A DNA stretch of 64,000 bases from Tistrella mobilis (lineage in GTDB: Bacteria; Pseudomonadota; Alphaproteobacteria; Tistrellales; Tistrellaceae). A program made the translations under genes and the position numbers. Below are positions 30,194 to 43,665 of this stretch, one piece after another. Every line of letters begins with the position of its first letter. Position 1 is the stretch's first letter. The stretch covers positions 434,001 through 498,000 of the forward strand of contig NZ_JBBIAB010000001.1 in NCBI RefSeq assembly GCF_039634785.1, in the 5' to 3' direction. Below the pieces are notes generated by a model. That model made no database searches. It was not told the origin of the DNA and was given only the letters and a program-made list of their open reading frames with translations.

Positions 30194-31708
30194 TCAGCCC
30201 AGGATGAGCCAGAGCAGGGCCACCAGCAGGCCGCCGCCGATCGCGGCCGAAAGCCGGCTGCCGCTCATGATCACCGGGCGCGGCCGTTCGGGATCGCTCA
30301 GGGTTTCCAGCCGATCCATGATCCGGGGCAGGCGCTGTGCCACATGCAGCATCTCGCGCAGGGTGGTCTCGGCGCGGGCGCGGGGGCCCAGATTGGCGGC
30401 CATCCATTCGCGGATCAGCGGCTCCGCCAGCACCCACATATTGGCGCCGGGGTCCAGCAGTCGGGCCATGCCTTCCGCCTGGACCATCGTCTTCTGGAGC
30501 AGCAGCAGCTGGGGTTGCGTCTCCATCTGGAAGGTGGACGTCACCTGGAACAGCTGGGCGAGCAGCCGGCCGATCGAGATCTCGTTCTGGGGCTTGCCCA
30601 GGATCGGCTCGCCGATCGAGCGGGCAGCCTGGGCAAAGAGCGGCCGCGACTGGTCGGGGGGGACGAAACCGGCCGCAAAATGCACGTCGGCCACCGCATC
30701 GTAGTCGCGGGTCAGGAAGGCGCGCAGCATCTCTGCCAGATAAAGCCGCGACTGGCGGTCCAGCCGGCCCATGATGCCGAAATCGACCACGGCGATGCGA
30801 CCGTCAGGCAGGATGAACAGGTTGCCCGGATGCATGTCGCCATGGAAGAAGCCGTCGCGGAACACCTGCAGGAAGAAGACCCGGGCGGCATTCGCCATGA
30901 TTTCGCGCCCGTCGAGGCCTGCGGCCTTAAGTGCTGCGGTGTCGTCGGCACGCACGCCGCCGGTGATCCGCTCCAGCGTCATCACCCGGGCGGCGGTGCG
31001 CATCCAGTCGATCTCGGGCACCATGAAGCCGGCATCGCCCTCGAAATTCTCGCGCAGCTCCTGGCCTGCCGCCGCTTCCATTCGCAGGTCGGTTTCAATC
31101 GCCACCACTTCCGACAGGGTGCGGACCACCTCGACCGGTTTCAGCCGGCGGCTGCCGGGCAGCAGGCGCTCCAGCCAGCGAGCGATCCAGGCGAAGAGGG
31201 CGAGGTCGGTGGCGAGCGCGCGCTCCACCCCCGGACGCAGCACCTTGACCGCAACCTCGCGGCCGTCGGTGGTCTCGGCGAAATGGACCTGGGCGACCGA
31301 GGCCGCCGCCACCGGCACGTCGTCGAACTGCGCGAAGAGGTCGCTGACCGGCCGTTCGAAAGATTGTTCGATGATCCGCCGCGCATCCGCCCCCGGGAAG
31401 GGCGGCAGCCGATCCTGCAGCCGGGCCAGATCGCGCGCCACGGTTTCGCCGATCAGGTCGGCGCGGATCGACAGCACCTGGCCGAGCTTCACGAAACTGG
31501 GGCCGAGGGCGGTGAGCGCCCGGGCCAGCCTTTCGCCTTCCGCCAGCTCGCGCAGGTCGCGCCGGGTCAGGCGCCGGGCGGTCCGGCCGGCAAACCCCGC
31601 CGCCGGATGCTGGGTCGCCAGCTGCTCGAGCGGGAAGAGCGCGCCGTGACGGGCGAGGACATAGCCGATGCGCGAAAGCCGCAGCAGGTGGCGCAGGGTC
31701 GAGAACAT
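30194..31708 (-). CDS. ubiB: ubiquinone biosynthesis atypical kinase UbiB
   Basis: ABC1/ADCK-family membrane-associated protein needed for ubiquinone synthesis, probably as an ATPase organising the pathway. The KxGQ motif in SFVKLGQVLSIRADLI and the alanine-rich nucleotide loop AAASVAQVHFAET are visible, as is DMHPGNLFILPDGRIAVVDFGIMG. The C-terminus ends in a hydrophobic anchor (SRLSAAIGGGLLVALLWLIL). 504 residues. Located directly downstream of ubiE on the same strand. Confidence 0.95.
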   Translation of the reverse strand: MFSTLRHLLRLSRIGYVLARHGALFPLEQLATQHPAAGFAGRTARRLTRRDLRELAEGERLARALTALGPSFVKLGQVLSIRADLIGETVARDLARLQDRLPPFPGADARRIIEQSFERPVSDLFAQFDDVPVAAASVAQVHFAETTDGREVAVKVLRPGVERALATDLALFAWIARWLERLLPGSRRLKPVEVVRTLSEVVAIETDLRMEAAAGQELRENFEGDAGFMVPEIDWMRTAARVMTLERITGGVRADDTAALKAAGLDGREIMANAARVFFLQVFRDGFFHGDMHPGNLFILPDGRIAVVDFGIMGRLDRQSRLYLAEMLRAFLTRDYDAVADVHFAAGFVPPDQSRPLFAQAARSIGEPILGKPQNEISIGRLLAQLFQVTSTFQMETQPQLLLLQKTMVQAEGMARLLDPGANMWVLAEPLIREWMAANLGPRARAETTLREMLHVAQRLPRIMDRLETLSDPERPRPVIMSGSRLSAAIGGGLLVALLWLILG

Positions 31709-31735
31709 GGGGGTCCGATCGGGAGGGGCGGGCGC

Positions 31736-32548
31736 TCAGACGTTCCAGGCCGAGTGCAGGGCGGCGATGCCGCCGGACAGCAGCCGCACCTTGACCTGGC
31801 GGAAGCCGGCGTCCGCGATCATCCCGGCGAAGCGGTCGGCGCTCGGGAATTTGCGGATGCTTTCGGCGAGGTAACGATAGCTCGCGGCATCGCGCGCGAC
31901 CACCCGGCCCACCTGCGGCAGCACCTTGAAGGAATAGAGATCGTAGAGCCGGTCGAGCACCGGCGCCTGCACTTGAGAGAATTCCAGGCACATGAACCGG
32001 CCGCCGGGCTTCAGCACCCGCCGCGCCTCGGCAAGTGCCGCCGGGATGTCGGCGACGTTCCGGATGCCGAAAGCGATGGTATAGACATCGACCGAGGCCG
32101 ATCTGACCGGCAGCACCTCGGCATTGCCCGCCACCCAGTCGATGCCGTCCAGGATGCCGCGATCGACCGCGCGGTCGCGGCCGACCTCGAGCATCGCAGG
32201 CGTCAGGTCGCAGACCGTCACCCGGGCCGGCGGCAGCTGGGCGGCTGCGGCACCGGCATTGCGCCGGGCGCGATCGATGAAGCGGAAGGCGATGTCGCCG
32301 GTGCCGCCGGCCACGTCGAGCAGGTGCTGGCCGGGCCGCGGCGCCAGCCAGTCCATCATCGCGTCCTTCCACAGCCGGTGGACGCCGCCGCTCAACAGGT
32401 CGTTCATCAGGTCGTAGCGCCGGGCGACGCTGTCGAACACGCCGCGCACCATGCGGCGCTTCTCACCGACCGTGGTGCTGGTGAACCCGAAATCGGCAGG
32501 GCGCTCGTCGCCGGCGTGCCGGCCGGCGGGCTCGTCGATCACTGACAT
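31736..32548 (-). CDS. ubiE: ubiquinone/menaquinone C-methyltransferase UbiE
   Basis: SAM-dependent C-methyltransferase of quinone synthesis. The family start [36 protein letters not shown] and SAM motif [16 protein letters not shown] are present. [19 protein letters not shown] and [23 protein letters not shown] are signature segments. The ATG at 32548 is chosen because the longer frame upstream overlaps the divergent mutM. 270 residues. A RegB/RegA redox system that senses the quinone pool is at the right end of the window. Confidence 0.96.
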   Translation of the reverse strand: MSVIDEPAGRHAGDERPADFGFTSTTVGEKRRMVRGVFDSVARRYDLMNDLLSGGVHRLWKDAMMDWLAPRPGQHLLDVAGGTGDIAFRFIDRARRNAGAAAAQLPPARVTVCDLTPAMLEVGRDRAVDRGILDGIDWVAGNAEVLPVRSASVDVYTIAFGIRNVADIPAALAEARRVLKPGGRFMCLEFSQVQAPVLDRLYDLYSFKVLPQVGRVVARDAASYRYLAESIRKFPSADRFAGMIADAGFRQVKVRLLSGGIAALHSAWNV

Positions 32549-32627
32549 CGCTCGTCCTCGGAACCTTCGGGTGCGGGTGCGCGAGGGAACATAGCGCGGG
32601 CGGGGGCATTGCGCTACCCTCGCCCCC

Positions 32628-33491
32628 ATGCCAGAGCTGCCCGAAGTCGAAACCGTGCTCAGGGGCATCGCCCCCAGGATGATCGGACGCCGCCTCGCCG
32701 AGGTCGAGGCGCGGCGCCCGGATCTGCGTCGCCCGCTGCCCGCCGGTTTCGTGCAGCGGCTGACGGGGCGTGCCGTGATCGCGGCGGATCGTCGCGCCAA
32801 ATATCTGCGCCTGCACCTTGAGGGGGGCGAGACGCTGATCGTCCATCTGGGCATGTCGGGCCGGCTGGTGATCGAGGATGCGCAGCCGCCGGTCGCCTTC
32901 CGTCACGGCCCCTCGATCGCGGTGGCGGATGCGCCCCATACCCATGTCGTGTTCCGCCTGGACGACGGCACCCGGATCCTGTTCGCCGATCCGCGCCGCT
33001 TCGGGCTGATGGACATCGCCGCCACCGACGATCTGGACGCCCATGACCTCTTCGCCCATCTGGGACCGGAGCCGCTCGGCAACGGTTTCTCGGGGCCCTA
33101 TCTCGCCCGGGCCTTCGAGGGGCGGCGGGCCCCGGTGAAGGCGCTGCTGCTGGATCAGCGCGTGGTGGTGGGGGTCGGCAACATCTATGCAAGCGAAAGC
33201 CTGTTCGAGGCCGGCATCCACCCGGCCCGTGCCGCCGGCACCCTGTCGGGCGAGGATTGCGACCGGCTGGCGGCGGCGGTGCGCGCGACGCTCGACCGGG
33301 CGATCACCGCCGGCGGCTCCACCCTCAGGGATTTCGTCGGTGCCTCGGGCGAACTCGGCTACTTCCAGCACAGTTTCCGGGTCTATGACCGGGCCGACGC
33401 CCCCTGTTCGCGGGAGGGCTGCGACGGTACCATAGAACGCGTCGTTCAATCGAACCGTGCCACCTATTTCTGTTCCCGGTGTCAGGCATGA
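32628..33491 (+). CDS. mutM: formamidopyrimidine-DNA glycosylase (Fpg/MutM)
   Basis: Bifunctional glycosylase/AP lyase that removes 8-oxoguanine. The N-terminal PELPEVETV supplies the catalytic Pro and Glu. The helix-two-turn-helix region has [17 protein letters not shown]. The C-terminal zinc finger has two CxxxxC/CxxC pairs (CSREGC and CSRC). 287 residues. Divergent from ubiE with an 79-base gap; its stop overlaps the next start. Confidence 0.97.
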   Translation: MPELPEVETVLRGIAPRMIGRRLAEVEARRPDLRRPLPAGFVQRLTGRAVIAADRRAKYLRLHLEGGETLIVHLGMSGRLVIEDAQPPVAFRHGPSIAVADAPHTHVVFRLDDGTRILFADPRRFGLMDIAATDDLDAHDLFAHLGPEPLGNGFSGPYLARAFEGRRAPVKALLLDQRVVVGVGNIYASESLFEAGIHPARAAGTLSGEDCDRLAAAVRATLDRAITAGGSTLRDFVGASGELGYFQHSFRVYDRADAPCSREGCDGTIERVVQSNRATYFCSRCQA

Positions 33492-33916
33492 CCGTTTTCC
33501 GGACCATGATCGTCCTTGCGGCGCTCGCGATCGCCGGCCCCATGACCATCGGTCTCAGCCCGGTTGAGGCCGCCGACACCGAGTTCCTGGGCCAGGTCGA
33601 AGATCTGCCGCTGGCCCCGGGGCTCGCCGAGGACGCGGGGGGCTTTACGTTTGACAAGCCCGACGGGCGTATCGTAGAGGCTTACGCAGTCGGTCGTGTG
33701 ACCGGTGCACAGGTGATGCGCTTCTACCGCGACGCCCTGCCCCAGCTGGGCTGGCGCGAGGTCGGGGGTGCCGCTGCCGCATCCGGTGCCGGCGCCGGTA
33801 TCGCCGCCTTCACCCGCGGGGCCGAGCGCCTGACGATCGACACGGCCGAGCAGTCCTCCGGCCGTCTGGTCGTGCATTTCGTGCTGGCACCTGCAGAGGG
33901 TGCTGCGCGCCCCTGA
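33488..33916 (+). CDS. small exported protein of unknown function downstream of mutM
   Basis: 142 residues. A signal peptide (about 1-29, hydrophobic [16 protein letters not shown], likely cut after VEA) precedes a soluble domain with the pattern [17 protein letters not shown] and [14 protein letters not shown], the latter typical of small periplasmic proteins found beside fpg and crotonase genes in alphaproteobacteria. The ATG overlaps the mutM stop (ATGA), implying co-translation. No catalytic motif is visible. I do not assign a function. Confidence 0.75.
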   Translation: MTVFRTMIVLAALAIAGPMTIGLSPVEAADTEFLGQVEDLPLAPGLAEDAGGFTFDKPDGRIVEAYAVGRVTGAQVMRFYRDALPQLGWREVGGAAAASGAGAGIAAFTRGAERLTIDTAEQSSGRLVVHFVLAPAEGAARP

Positions 33917-34064
33917 CAGCCAGGCTCCCGCCCCTGCCGGGAGGCCGCCGGGCGTCGGGACGTCAGTCTTCATCGACCGGCTTCGGGACCAGGCAGGCGG
34001 CGAAGGATCCCGCATCCGCCGCCCCGGTGAAGCCGGCGCGGGATCGCGGAGGGAGCAGACCCAC

Positions 34065-34838
34065 ATGTCCTACAAGAACATCCTGGTCGACACGCGCGGC
34101 GCCGTCGGGCTGATCCAGCTCAACCGGCCCAAGGCGTTGAACGCGCTCTGCGCCGAACTGATCGAGGAGCTGAACGCGGCGCTCGACGCCTATGAGGCGG
34201 ATCCCGAGATCGGCGCGATCGTGCTGACCGGCAGCGAGAAGGCCTTTGCGGCCGGCGCCGACATCAAGGAGATGCTGCCCAAGTCCTTCCAGGACGTCTA
34301 CATGGAGGACTTCATCTCGCGCTGGGAGCGGGTGACCCGCTGCAAGAAGCCGGTGATCGCGGCGGTGTCGGGCTATGCGCTCGGCGGCGGCTGCGAGCTG
34401 GCGATGATGTGCGATTTCATCCTGGCGGCCGAGAATGCGAAATTCGGCCAGCCCGAGATCAATCTCGGCACCATTCCGGGCTCGGGCGGCACCCAGCGCC
34501 TCACCCGATTCGTCGGCAAGTCCAAGGCCATGGAAATGTGCCTGACCGGCCGGATGATGGATGCCGAGGAAGCCGAGCGTGCGGGGCTGGTCAGCCGGAT
34601 CCTGCCGGTGGCAGAGCTGCTCGACGAGGCGCTGAAGGTCGCCCAGGCGATCGCCGCCAAGTCCCTGCCCTCGGTGATGATGGCCAAGGAGGCGGTCAAT
34701 GCCGCCTACGAGACCACGCTGACCCAGGGCGTGCGCTTCGAACGCCGGCTGTTCCATTCGAGCTTTGCGCTCGAGGATCGCCGCGAGGGCATGACCGCCT
34801 TCTCGGAGAAGCGCGAGCCCCAGTTCAAGAACCGCTGA
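34065..34838 (+). CDS. enoyl-CoA hydratase (crotonase family)
   Basis: 257-residue crotonase, probably hydrating trans-2-enoyl-CoA in fatty-acid beta-oxidation. The oxyanion-hole stretches [14 protein letters not shown] and [14 protein letters not shown] are present. [19 protein letters not shown] carries the second catalytic Glu region. The ATG is preceded by GGAGGGAG. It ends in a strong hairpin. A narrower substrate assignment is not possible by reading alone. Confidence 0.92.
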   Translation: MSYKNILVDTRGAVGLIQLNRPKALNALCAELIEELNAALDAYEADPEIGAIVLTGSEKAFAAGADIKEMLPKSFQDVYMEDFISRWERVTRCKKPVIAAVSGYALGGGCELAMMCDFILAAENAKFGQPEINLGTIPGSGGTQRLTRFVGKSKAMEMCLTGRMMDAEEAERAGLVSRILPVAELLDEALKVAQAIAAKSLPSVMMAKEAVNAAYETTLTQGVRFERRLFHSSFALEDRREGMTAFSEKREPQFKNR

Positions 34839-34844
34839 CCGCAT

Positions 34845-34880
34845 CCCGCCGACCGGCGCTGACCGGTGCCGGTCGGCGGG
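34845..34880 (+). terminator. 13-bp hairpin after the enoyl-CoA hydratase gene
   Basis: Arms 34845-34857 and 34868-34880 pair perfectly around a 10-base loop. There is no T-run. Confidence 0.6.
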
Positions 34881-34951
34881 AATCGCAGTGGTTGCACGAC
34901 AACGGCCGACGGCGTTCCGGCCGGAGCGCTTTCGGCTTTGCCGATAACGTC

Positions 34952-34980
34952 TTGACTCAATCGTGGACCGCACCTATCGT
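34952..34980 (+). promoter_or_regulatory. rpsT promoter
   Basis: TTGACT (34952-34957), 17 bases, TATCGT (34975-34980), giving a leader of about 45 nt before the rpsT ATG. Confidence 0.7.
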
Positions 34981-35031
34981 CCGCGGCCTGAGTTTCCCCT
35001 TATCCCGAACGTATCCGAAGGGCCGACCCTG

Positions 35032-35301
35032 ATGGCCAATCATGTCTCCGCCGAGAAGCGTATCCGTCGCAACGCGCGCCGGGCCGAAATCAACGGCGCT
35101 CGTATCAGCCGCATCCGCACCTTCGTGAAGAAGGTCGAAAAGGCCCTTGCCCTGGGCGACAAGGATGCCGCCGTCGCCGCTTTCGCCGTCGCCGAGCCGG
35201 AACTGCGTCGCGGCGTGAACAAGGGCGTGCTGCACGGCAACACCGCCTCGCGCAAGATCTCGCGCCTCAGCGCGCGCGTGAAGGCGCTGTCGCAGGCCTG
35301 A
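35032..35301 (+). CDS. rpsT: 30S ribosomal protein S20
   Basis: 16S rRNA-binding protein of 89 residues. Family features: N-terminal [17 protein letters not shown] and the C-terminal [20 protein letters not shown]. The ATG at 35032 is the conserved start; the longer open frame crosses the promoter. rpsT upstream of dnaA is a common alphaproteobacterial arrangement. Confidence 0.97.
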   Translation: MANHVSAEKRIRRNARRAEINGARISRIRTFVKKVEKALALGDKDAAVAAFAVAEPELRRGVNKGVLHGNTASRKISRLSARVKALSQA

Positions 35302-35401
35302 GCCCGCAGCGGTCCGGCGCCCGATCGTGGCTGAAACTCCGGAAGCCCGGAGGTGACAGCCAGAGTCTTCGGCATATGGTCGCAGGCAGCCCGACATCCT
35401 T

Positions 35402-35438
35402 CGACGCACGGCATGCGATCTCCGCATGCCGTGCGTCG
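35402..35438 (+). terminator. perfect 16-bp hairpin after rpsT
   Basis: Arms 35402-35417 and 35423-35438 pair without mismatch around a five-base loop, 100 bases after the rpsT stop. No T-run follows on the plus strand. Confidence 0.6.
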
Positions 35439-35852
35439 TCGTGTCGGGATTGATGCATCGCGTCAAAAGATCGCGTTCGCATTTCGGACCCGTTGCCAGC
35501 CGCCCGGGCCGGGGCTAGTCTAGGCCCCATCGAATGCAGGTCCGTCCCCACAGCGGCCGAGCGTACCGGAGGTTCCGGACCGGATGCCCGATCAGGCAAC
35601 CGATCCATCGAATCCAAGGCATGCTCGCCGGCGGTTTCGACCGACCTGTTTCCCAAGCCTTTCGAAGAGCGGATGTGGACGGCGCGTCGTTCGATGCATG
35701 GACATCGAATGATGACGCAGAGGCTTTGTCCGCAGGCGGCCCCAGGGCCTGACCATGCGGATCCCGTGGCCCCGGGCCATGCGCGTGCCCTTTGCCTGCC
35801 GCGTCCCCCATCCCTTCGTCCTGATCTGCCAGAGGAGCCACGAGGCGACGCC
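35439..35852 (+). other. non-coding stretch between rpsT hairpin and the rhodanese gene
   Basis: About 410 bases with no supported gene. The open frames here are arginine/serine-rich shadows. I looked for clustered DnaA boxes (TTATNCACA) and AT-rich repeats because dnaA lies 500 bases downstream, and found none, so I see no origin here. Confidence 0.4.
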
Positions 35853-36323
35853 ATGGCCAGCACCGACGACATCCGCCGCAACGCATCGGCCCGCACGGGC
35901 GCCCAGGCCGGCTATGCCGGCGACGTCACGCCCGAGGAGGCGTGGGCCTTTCTGGAGCAGCAGCCCGACGCGGTTCTGGTCGACGTGCGCACCCGCGAGG
36001 AATGGATGTTCGTGGGCCTGCCGCTGCTCCAGCCCCTGGGCAAGGAGCCGCAGCTGATCTCGTGGCAGGTCTGGCCGCAGATGGCGCCCAACCGCGACTT
36101 CACCAATGCGCTGGCCGAGGCCGGCGTCGGCCGCGAGCAGCCGGTGCTGTTCCTGTGCCGCAGCGGCGCCCGGTCGCGGGCTGCTGCCATCGCGGCCACG
36201 GCCGCGGGCTATGAGACGGCATTCAACATTGCAGGCGGGTTCGAGGGGGATGTCGGCCCCGACGGGCATCGCGGTACGGTCAACGGCTGGAAGGCGGCGG
36301 GGCTGCCCTGGTTCCAGAACTGA
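35853..36323 (+). CDS. rhodanese-like domain protein
   Basis: Single-domain sulfurtransferase-like protein of 156 residues. [20 protein letters not shown] opens the domain and [13 protein letters not shown] carries the active-site Cys in a CRSGARS loop. [11 protein letters not shown] and the C-terminal [12 protein letters not shown] complete the fold. The six-residue CRSGARS-type loop suits sulfur or small-anion transfer. The ATG at 35853 matches the domain onset with a short Ala/Thr-rich lead. Substrate unknown. Confidence 0.88.
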   Translation: MASTDDIRRNASARTGAQAGYAGDVTPEEAWAFLEQQPDAVLVDVRTREEWMFVGLPLLQPLGKEPQLISWQVWPQMAPNRDFTNALAEAGVGREQPVLFLCRSGARSRAAAIAATAAGYETAFNIAGGFEGDVGPDGHRGTVNGWKAAGLPWFQN

Positions 36324-36387
36324 CCCGACCGTCCGTCACCGCCGTGTCGTGGCCCGAGAGGGGGCGGCGCGGTTGCCGTTCGTCCGC

Positions 36388-37965
36388 ATGAAGCCGGACG
36401 ACCCCCGCCAACTCCGACTGCCGCTGCCCATGACCTCGGTTTCCGATCCTGCTGACTTCGCCGAATATGAGGCACAATGGGCCCGTGTGCGCGACTCGCT
36501 CCGTACCGAGTTCGGTGATGCCGCCTTCTATTCCTGGTTGAAGCCGCTGGCTCTCGCTTCGGTCGCCGATGGCCGGGTGACGATCCAGGTGCCGACCCGC
36601 TTCATGCGCGACTGGGTGGTGTCGCATTATGCCGACCGCATCCGCGTGCTGTGGTCGTGGGAGAATCCGGCCGTGCGCCGGGTCGACATTGCCGTGGCCG
36701 GCGTGAAACCCGCGGCCGCAGAAGCGCCGGCACAGCCGGCCCCCCGGCCTGCGGAGGTGGTGGATCTGCCACCGGTGCCGATGGCCGTGCCGACGCCCAT
36801 GGCCTCCAGGTCCGCTGCTGCCGCCGCCCCGGTGCGGGCTGCGGCACCGCGTGCGGCCACCGCGGCGGCGCCTGCGATCGTCATCGCCGACGCCGATGCC
36901 GAGGCGGAAGCGGGCAGCCGTGCGGCAGAGCGGATCGATCAGTGGTCGGCCGGGCTGGACCCGCGCTTCACCTTCGACAATTTCGTCTGCGGCAAGCCGA
37001 ACGAACTGGCCCATGCGGCGGCGCTTCGTGTCGCCGAAAGCGAGACGGTGCAGTTCAACCCGCTGTTCCTCTATGGCGGCGTCGGTCTGGGCAAGACCCA
37101 TCTCATGCATGCCATCGCCTGGCATATCCGCGGCCGCAATCCGCGCCGCAAGGTCGTCTACATGTCGGCCGAAAAGTTCATGTACGAGTTCATCCGGGCG
37201 TTGCGCTACAAGGACACCATGGCGTTCAAGGAGCAGTTCCGCTCCGTGGATGTGCTGATGATCGACGACGTGCAGTTCATCAGCGGCAAGGACTCGACCC
37301 AGGAAGAGTTCTTCCACACCTTCAATGCGCTGGTCGACCAGAACCGTCAGATCGTGGTCTCGGGCGACCGCTCGCCCTCCGATCTGGATGGCATGGAAGA
37401 GCGGCTCCGCTCCCGCCTCGGCTGGGGCATGGTCGCCGATATCCACCCCACCACCTATGAACTGCGGCTCGGCATCCTGCAGCAGAAGGCGGATCAGCTG
37501 GGGGCGGTGGTGCCGGTGAAGGTGCTGGAATTCCTGGCCCATAAGATCGCCTCCAATGTCCGCGAGCTGGAGGGCGCCCTCAACCGCGTCGTCGCCCATG
37601 CGACCCTGGTCGGCCGGGCGATCACGCTGGAGACCACCCAGGAAGTCCTGCAGGATCTGCTGCGCGCCAATGAGCGCCGGCTGACGATCGAGGACATCCA
37701 GAAGCGGGTGGCCGAGCATTTCAACATCCGGGTCTCGGACATGCATTCCGCCCGGCGGTCCCGCGCGATCGCGCGGCCGCGGCAGGTGGCGATGTATCTG
37801 GCAAAGCAGCTCACCCAGTCGAGCCTGCCCGAGATCGGCCGCAAATTCGGCGGCCGCGACCACACCACGGTCATGCACGCGGTCAAGAAGGTCGAGGAAC
37901 TGGCCGGTCAGGATGCCGGTTTCTCCGACGATATCGAGCTGCTGCGCCGGATGCTGGAGAGCTGA
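36388..37965 (+). CDS. dnaA: chromosomal replication initiator DnaA
   Basis: AAA+ protein that opens the chromosomal origin. Domain I begins at [22 protein letters not shown] long Ala/Pro-rich domain II covers about 110-190. Domain III (AAA+) has [23 protein letters not shown] and [24 protein letters not shown]. Domain IV has the DNA-binding signature [19 protein letters not shown]. The start is uncertain: ATG 36388 has no clear ribosome site, TTG 36373 lies eight or nine bases after GAGAGGGG, and ATG 36430 would remove the N-terminal QLRLPLP. With 36388 the protein is 525 residues. dnaN, recF and gyrB follow. Confidence 0.96.
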   Translation: MKPDDPRQLRLPLPMTSVSDPADFAEYEAQWARVRDSLRTEFGDAAFYSWLKPLALASVADGRVTIQVPTRFMRDWVVSHYADRIRVLWSWENPAVRRVDIAVAGVKPAAAEAPAQPAPRPAEVVDLPPVPMAVPTPMASRSAAAAAPVRAAAPRAATAAAPAIVIADADAEAEAGSRAAERIDQWSAGLDPRFTFDNFVCGKPNELAHAAALRVAESETVQFNPLFLYGGVGLGKTHLMHAIAWHIRGRNPRRKVVYMSAEKFMYEFIRALRYKDTMAFKEQFRSVDVLMIDDVQFISGKDSTQEEFFHTFNALVDQNRQIVVSGDRSPSDLDGMEERLRSRLGWGMVADIHPTTYELRLGILQQKADQLGAVVPVKVLEFLAHKIASNVRELEGALNRVVAHATLVGRAITLETTQEVLQDLLRANERRLTIEDIQKRVAEHFNIRVSDMHSARRSRAIARPRQVAMYLAKQLTQSSLPEIGRKFGGRDHTTVMHAVKKVEELAGQDAGFSDDIELLRRMLES

Positions 37966-38028
37966 GCCGGGGGCATCCACGCCGCCCCGTCCGTGCGGTC
38001 CGCATCCCGGTGACATCTGCCGTTACAC

Positions 38029-38057
38029 TGGCTTCGCGCGCAGGCGGGCGGTATACT
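38029..38057 (+). promoter_or_regulatory. possible dnaN promoter
   Basis: TGGCTT (38029-38034), 17 bases, TATACT (38052-38057), in the 207-base gap before dnaN. The -10 is good and the -35 is weak. Confidence 0.45.
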
Positions 38058-38172
38058 CCTAGCCCCTGACGGGGCCAGAGTCCGGAACCGTCTCCGGGGG
38101 TCGTCACCGCCCTCTCAGATCTGCCGGCCGGGCATGCCCCAAGCCGATCGACAGCCCTCACCGGGAGCGCAC

Positions 38173-39294
38173 ATGAAGCTGACCATCGAACGCGCCGCCC
38201 TGCTCCGCGCGCTGACCCACGTGCAGAGCGTCGTCGAGCGCCGCAATACGATTCCGATCCTGGCCAATGTGCAGGTCGAGGCGGAAGCCTCGGGCCGGCT
38301 GCGCCTGACCGCCACCGATCTGGATCTGTCGGTGGTGGAGGATGTGCCGGCGACGGTGGGACAGCCGGGGCGGACCACGGTGCCGGCGCACACCCTGCAC
38401 GACATCGTCCGCAAGCTGCCCGACGGCGCCGAGGTCGAACTGGCGCTGGATGCCGCCAAGGGCCAGGTGAAGCTGACCGCCGGTCGCTATGCGTCGGCGC
38501 TGTCGGTGTTGCCGGCCGAGGATTTCCCCGAGATCGCCGAGGGCAACCTGCCCTTCGCCTTCTCGCTGCCGGCCGATGAGCTGAAGCGGCTGATCGACAA
38601 GACCCGCTTCGCCATTTCGACCGAAGAGACCCGCTATTACCTGAACGGCATCTATCTGCATGTGGCCGAGGGGCCGGATGGCCGGCGGCTGCGTGCGGTC
38701 GCGACTGATGGTCATCGTCTGGCCCGCGTCGAGGCGGATGTGCCGGAGGGTGCCGCCGGCATGCCCGGCGTGATCGTGCCCCGCAAGGCGGTCGGCGAGC
38801 TGCGCAAGCTGGTCGACGAGGTCGATGCCGAGGTGTCGGTGGCGCTGTCGGAAACCAAGATCCGTTTCGTCTTCGGCGACGTGGTCCTGGTCTCGAAGCT
38901 GATCGACGGCTCGTTCCCGGATTACGAGCGGGTGATCCCGGCCGGCAACGACAAGATGGTGCGGATCGACTGCAAGCCCTTCGCGGCTGCGGTGGATCGT
39001 GTCGCCACGATTTCGAGCGAGAAGTCGCGCGCCGTGCGGTTCTCGCTCACCGACGGCCGGCTCGATCTTGCCGTGACCAGCCCGGATAACGGCTCGGCGA
39101 GCGAAGAGCTGACGGTCGACTACGAGGGCCAGCACATCGATATCGGCTTCAATTCGCGCTATGTGCTCGATGTGGCCGGCCAGATCGACGGCGATCTGAT
39201 GGAGCTGGCGATCGCTGACGGAGCCTCGCCGGTGGTGATCCGCGATACGGCGGATGCCGGTGCGCTCTATGTGCTGATGCCGATGCGGATTTGA
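38173..39294 (+). CDS. dnaN: DNA polymerase III sliding clamp (beta subunit)
   Basis: Ring-shaped processivity clamp, 373 residues made of three repeated domains. Signature stretches: MKLTIERAALLRALTHVQSVVERRNTIPILANV, FPEIAEGNLPF, and the C-terminal YVLMPMRI that lines the partner-binding cleft. GGGAG precedes the ATG. recF follows, possibly with an overlapping TTG start. Confidence 0.97.
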   Translation: MKLTIERAALLRALTHVQSVVERRNTIPILANVQVEAEASGRLRLTATDLDLSVVEDVPATVGQPGRTTVPAHTLHDIVRKLPDGAEVELALDAAKGQVKLTAGRYASALSVLPAEDFPEIAEGNLPFAFSLPADELKRLIDKTRFAISTEETRYYLNGIYLHVAEGPDGRRLRAVATDGHRLARVEADVPEGAAGMPGVIVPRKAVGELRKLVDEVDAEVSVALSETKIRFVFGDVVLVSKLIDGSFPDYERVIPAGNDKMVRIDCKPFAAAVDRVATISSEKSRAVRFSLTDGRLDLAVTSPDNGSASEELTVDYEGQHIDIGFNSRYVLDVAGQIDGDLMELAIADGASPVVIRDTADAGALYVLMPMRI

Positions 39295-39359
39295 TCACGC
39301 CCAACCCCACCGATTTCCCGGAGCCCACCGCCGGCGCTGCGTCTCTGCGGCCGGGGGTG

Positions 39360-43074
<3,715 letters not shown>

Positions 43075-43099
43075 AGCGCCGTATCTTGCTTCGCCTCCA

Positions 43100-43129
43100 T
43101 TGCCTCCTCGCCCGGATTGCTCCTATATT
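43100..43129 (+). promoter_or_regulatory. promoter of the ribbon-helix-helix/membrane protein pair
   Basis: TTGCCT (43100-43105), 18 bases, TATATT (43124-43129), 30 bases before the ATG of the first gene. Confidence 0.55.
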
Positions 43130-43158
43130 TCAGAGTGATCCGGGCAAAGGAGGTCGGG

Positions 43159-43368
43159 ATGAGCGTCAAACTGAATCTGATCCTGTCGGACGACCTCGGC
43201 CGCGAAATCGATCAGGCGGCAAGGGAGAGCGAGACCGACCGGAGTGAGATTTTCCGGAAGGCGCTCCAGCTGTATCTGGCGGCCCGGGAGGGCAAGCGGC
43301 GCGGATTGAAGCTCGGGCTCATTGAACCCGGATCTGAGCGCGTCGAGACTGAGATCGTCGGATTGTGA
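43159..43368 (+). CDS. ribbon-helix-helix (CopG-type) DNA-binding protein
   Basis: 69-residue protein. The beta strand VKLNLILSDDLG is followed by two helices, EIDQAARESETDRSEIFRKALQLYLAA: a standard RHH fold. The C-terminal RRGLKLGLIEPGSERVETEIVGL is conserved in my recollection of homologues sitting next to the same small membrane protein. The ribosome site AAAGGAGG is nearly perfect, so it is strongly translated. Its stop overlaps the GTG start of the next gene. It could be an antitoxin-like autoregulator or a dedicated repressor. Confidence 0.82.
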   Translation: MSVKLNLILSDDLGREIDQAARESETDRSEIFRKALQLYLAAREGKRRGLKLGLIEPGSERVETEIVGL

Positions 43369-43631
43369 ACACGATTGATCTCGATCGTCCTCCGTCGGGG
43401 CACAGGCTCGACGTGAAGATTTCTCCTGACGAAGCGGCCGGTGAGCGCCAGGTGCGTCTGTTCAAGGACGTCACCCTGTTTTTGATGGCCGCAGGCTTCG
43501 TCATTCTCATCATCGTCTTTTGCTTTTTGACGGTGACGTCGGTTGCTGCGTCTGTCGACGAGAAGAAGTGGGCGATGTCGGTTCTTTCTGCCGCAGCAGC
43601 CGGGTTGATCGGTTATCTCATTCGCAAATGA
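43365..43631 (+). CDS. small two-helix membrane protein
   Basis: 88 residues: a soluble acidic/basic N-terminus (about 1-35, HRLDVKISPDEAAGERQVRLFK), a strong transmembrane helix (about 36-60, FLMAAGFVILIIVFCFLTV), a short loop with DEKKWAM, and a second hydrophobic helix (about 70-88, VLSAAAAGLIGYLIRK). The GTG start overlaps the preceding RHH stop, so the two are co-translated. Function unknown. A toxin, a stress-induced membrane protein and a membrane anchor for the RHH protein are all conceivable; nothing in the sequence decides. Confidence 0.7.
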   Translation: MNTIDLDRPPSGHRLDVKISPDEAAGERQVRLFKDVTLFLMAAGFVILIIVFCFLTVTSVAASVDEKKWAMSVLSAAAAGLIGYLIRK

Positions 43632-43665
43632 AGCGGGGCCGCGGGTGCGGAGCTGCTCACCTGCG

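Noticed and set aside
35302-36387. Replication origin between rpsT and dnaA
   Set aside because: No cluster of DnaA boxes and no AT-rich unwinding element was visible.
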